Assembly (NCBI RefSeq): GCF_040253585.1
Contig: NZ_JBELAU010000005.1
Location: 310,001-374,000 of the forward strand
Origin: Emticicia sp040253585
GTDB taxonomy: Bacteria; Bacteroidota; Bacteroidia; Cytophagales; Spirosomataceae
DNA: 64,000 nt
Direction of reading: 5' to 3'
Below, one piece after another: positions 63,686 to 64,000 of this stretch. Both the position numbers and the translations under genes were made by a program. Numbering within the stretch: position 1 is the first letter of the stretch; each line of letters opens with the position of its first letter. Under the pieces are notes generated by a model. That model was given only the letters and a program-made list of their open reading frames with translations. It did not search any database and had not been told where the DNA came from.

Positions 63686-63840
63686 GGTCGTCATCGTTCG
63701 CCTTCAAATCGGGTAGAGCCACATTCTCAGACTCACAAGCTGACCAACCTAAGCAAATTTGGCAATTCTCTCTACTGTACTTGCCGAAACACCTCACGAT
63801 TTTCAACGAAGGCTATTTTCTATCTATCGGTTTATTGGTA

Positions 63841-64000
63841 TCATTCCAAAACATTAATTCTAAAATTAATTACCATATTACGCTCATCAATTGCCCATTC
63901 AATCAACCTATGCTTAATCAGAAATTCAGCTACCTTATCAGCAACAGCCGAATAAAAATGTTCTTTTGATTTTGGCTGACGAAGAACAGTAGGCGAAACC
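63841..64000 (-). CDS. Partial phage gene running off the right edge
   Basis: Minus-strand frame open from the window edge to a TGA at 63841-63843, giving the last 52 residues (KEHFYSAVADKVAEFLIKH...MVINFRINVLE). Unknown family. The 245 bp between it and the next gene hold the hairpin at 63664 and no convincing gene. Confidence 0.5.
   Translation of the reverse strand, partial: VSPTVLRQPKSKEHFYSAVADKVAEFLIKHRLIEWAIDERNMVINFRINVLE

Noticed and set aside
63564..63806. Minus-strand 80-residue frame between phage genes
   Set aside because: It reads through the 63664 hairpin and overlaps the start of the next gene; no recognisable domain.
63652..63969. Plus-strand reading frame over the hairpin near the right edge
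   Set aside because: It runs against all neighbouring phage genes, covers a GC-rich hairpin and overlaps the partial minus-strand gene.

Overview
The window reads as chromosome of a Bacteroidota bacterium, most likely Cytophagales (Spirosomataceae-like; an Emticicia/Arcicella-type genome would fit, but genus is a guess). The evidence is AT-rich DNA, an ExbB-ExbD-ExbD-TonB cluster, sigma/FecR/SusC-like receptor units, giant LytS-type kinases with beta-propeller sensors, and Bacteroidota promoters (TTTG, about 20 bp, then TAnnTTTG).

Layout. (1) 31-4367, minus: TonB energy-transduction operon ending in a PstS-like lipoprotein. (2) 4753-13311: M28 peptidase, RecQ, an OmpR/kinase pair, a Usp-like protein, an ABC exporter. 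(3) 13416-18523: ECF sigma factor, FecR anti-sigma factor and TonB-dependent receptor. (4) 18662-23359: AEC transporter, dicarboxylate symporter and malic enzyme, a plausible C4-dicarboxylate uptake and oxidation set. (5) 23423-24771, minus: methyltransferase, a frameshifted small membrane gene, and a stand-alone LytTR DNA-binding protein. (6) 25070-32646, plus: three related secreted adhesin-like proteins, an M43 metalloprotease lipoprotein, a YiaA-like protein, a bacterial GRAS-domain protein and a HisC-like aminotransferase. (7) 32649-39557, minus: LytTR response regulator with two paralogous 1000-residue kinases; then a globin (plus). (8) 40316-46909: ArsR-type regulator, two CstB-like persulfide dioxygenase/rhodanese proteins and a split YeeE/YedE transporter, with an AraC regulator and small membrane proteins between. 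(9) 47071-50724: PseC-like aminotransferase and an AlgJ/MBOAT acylation pair. (10) 50895-64000: tRNA-Arg(TCT) with an adjacent tyrosine recombinase and the left part of a prophage (collagen-like lipoprotein, tail hub-like protein, tape measure protein, further phage genes). Two very AT-rich cargo modules sit inside it: a TIGR04255-type trio and a DUF262 + HEPN pair. The right end of the prophage lies outside the window.

Main new observations. A degenerate element (ACyATTCrnTT) repeated at exactly 21 bp is found upstream of the orphan LytTR gene, the LytTR response regulator, the first two secreted proteins, the metalloprotease, the GRAS gene and, weakly, the globin. This predicts one LytTR regulon spanning regions 5 to 7. 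A 22-bp inverted repeat (TATATGA-N8-TCATATA) lies on the arsR-type promoter and before both CstB-like genes, predicting a sulfide/persulfide regulon. A perfect 51-bp palindrome separates the YiaA-like and GRAS genes.
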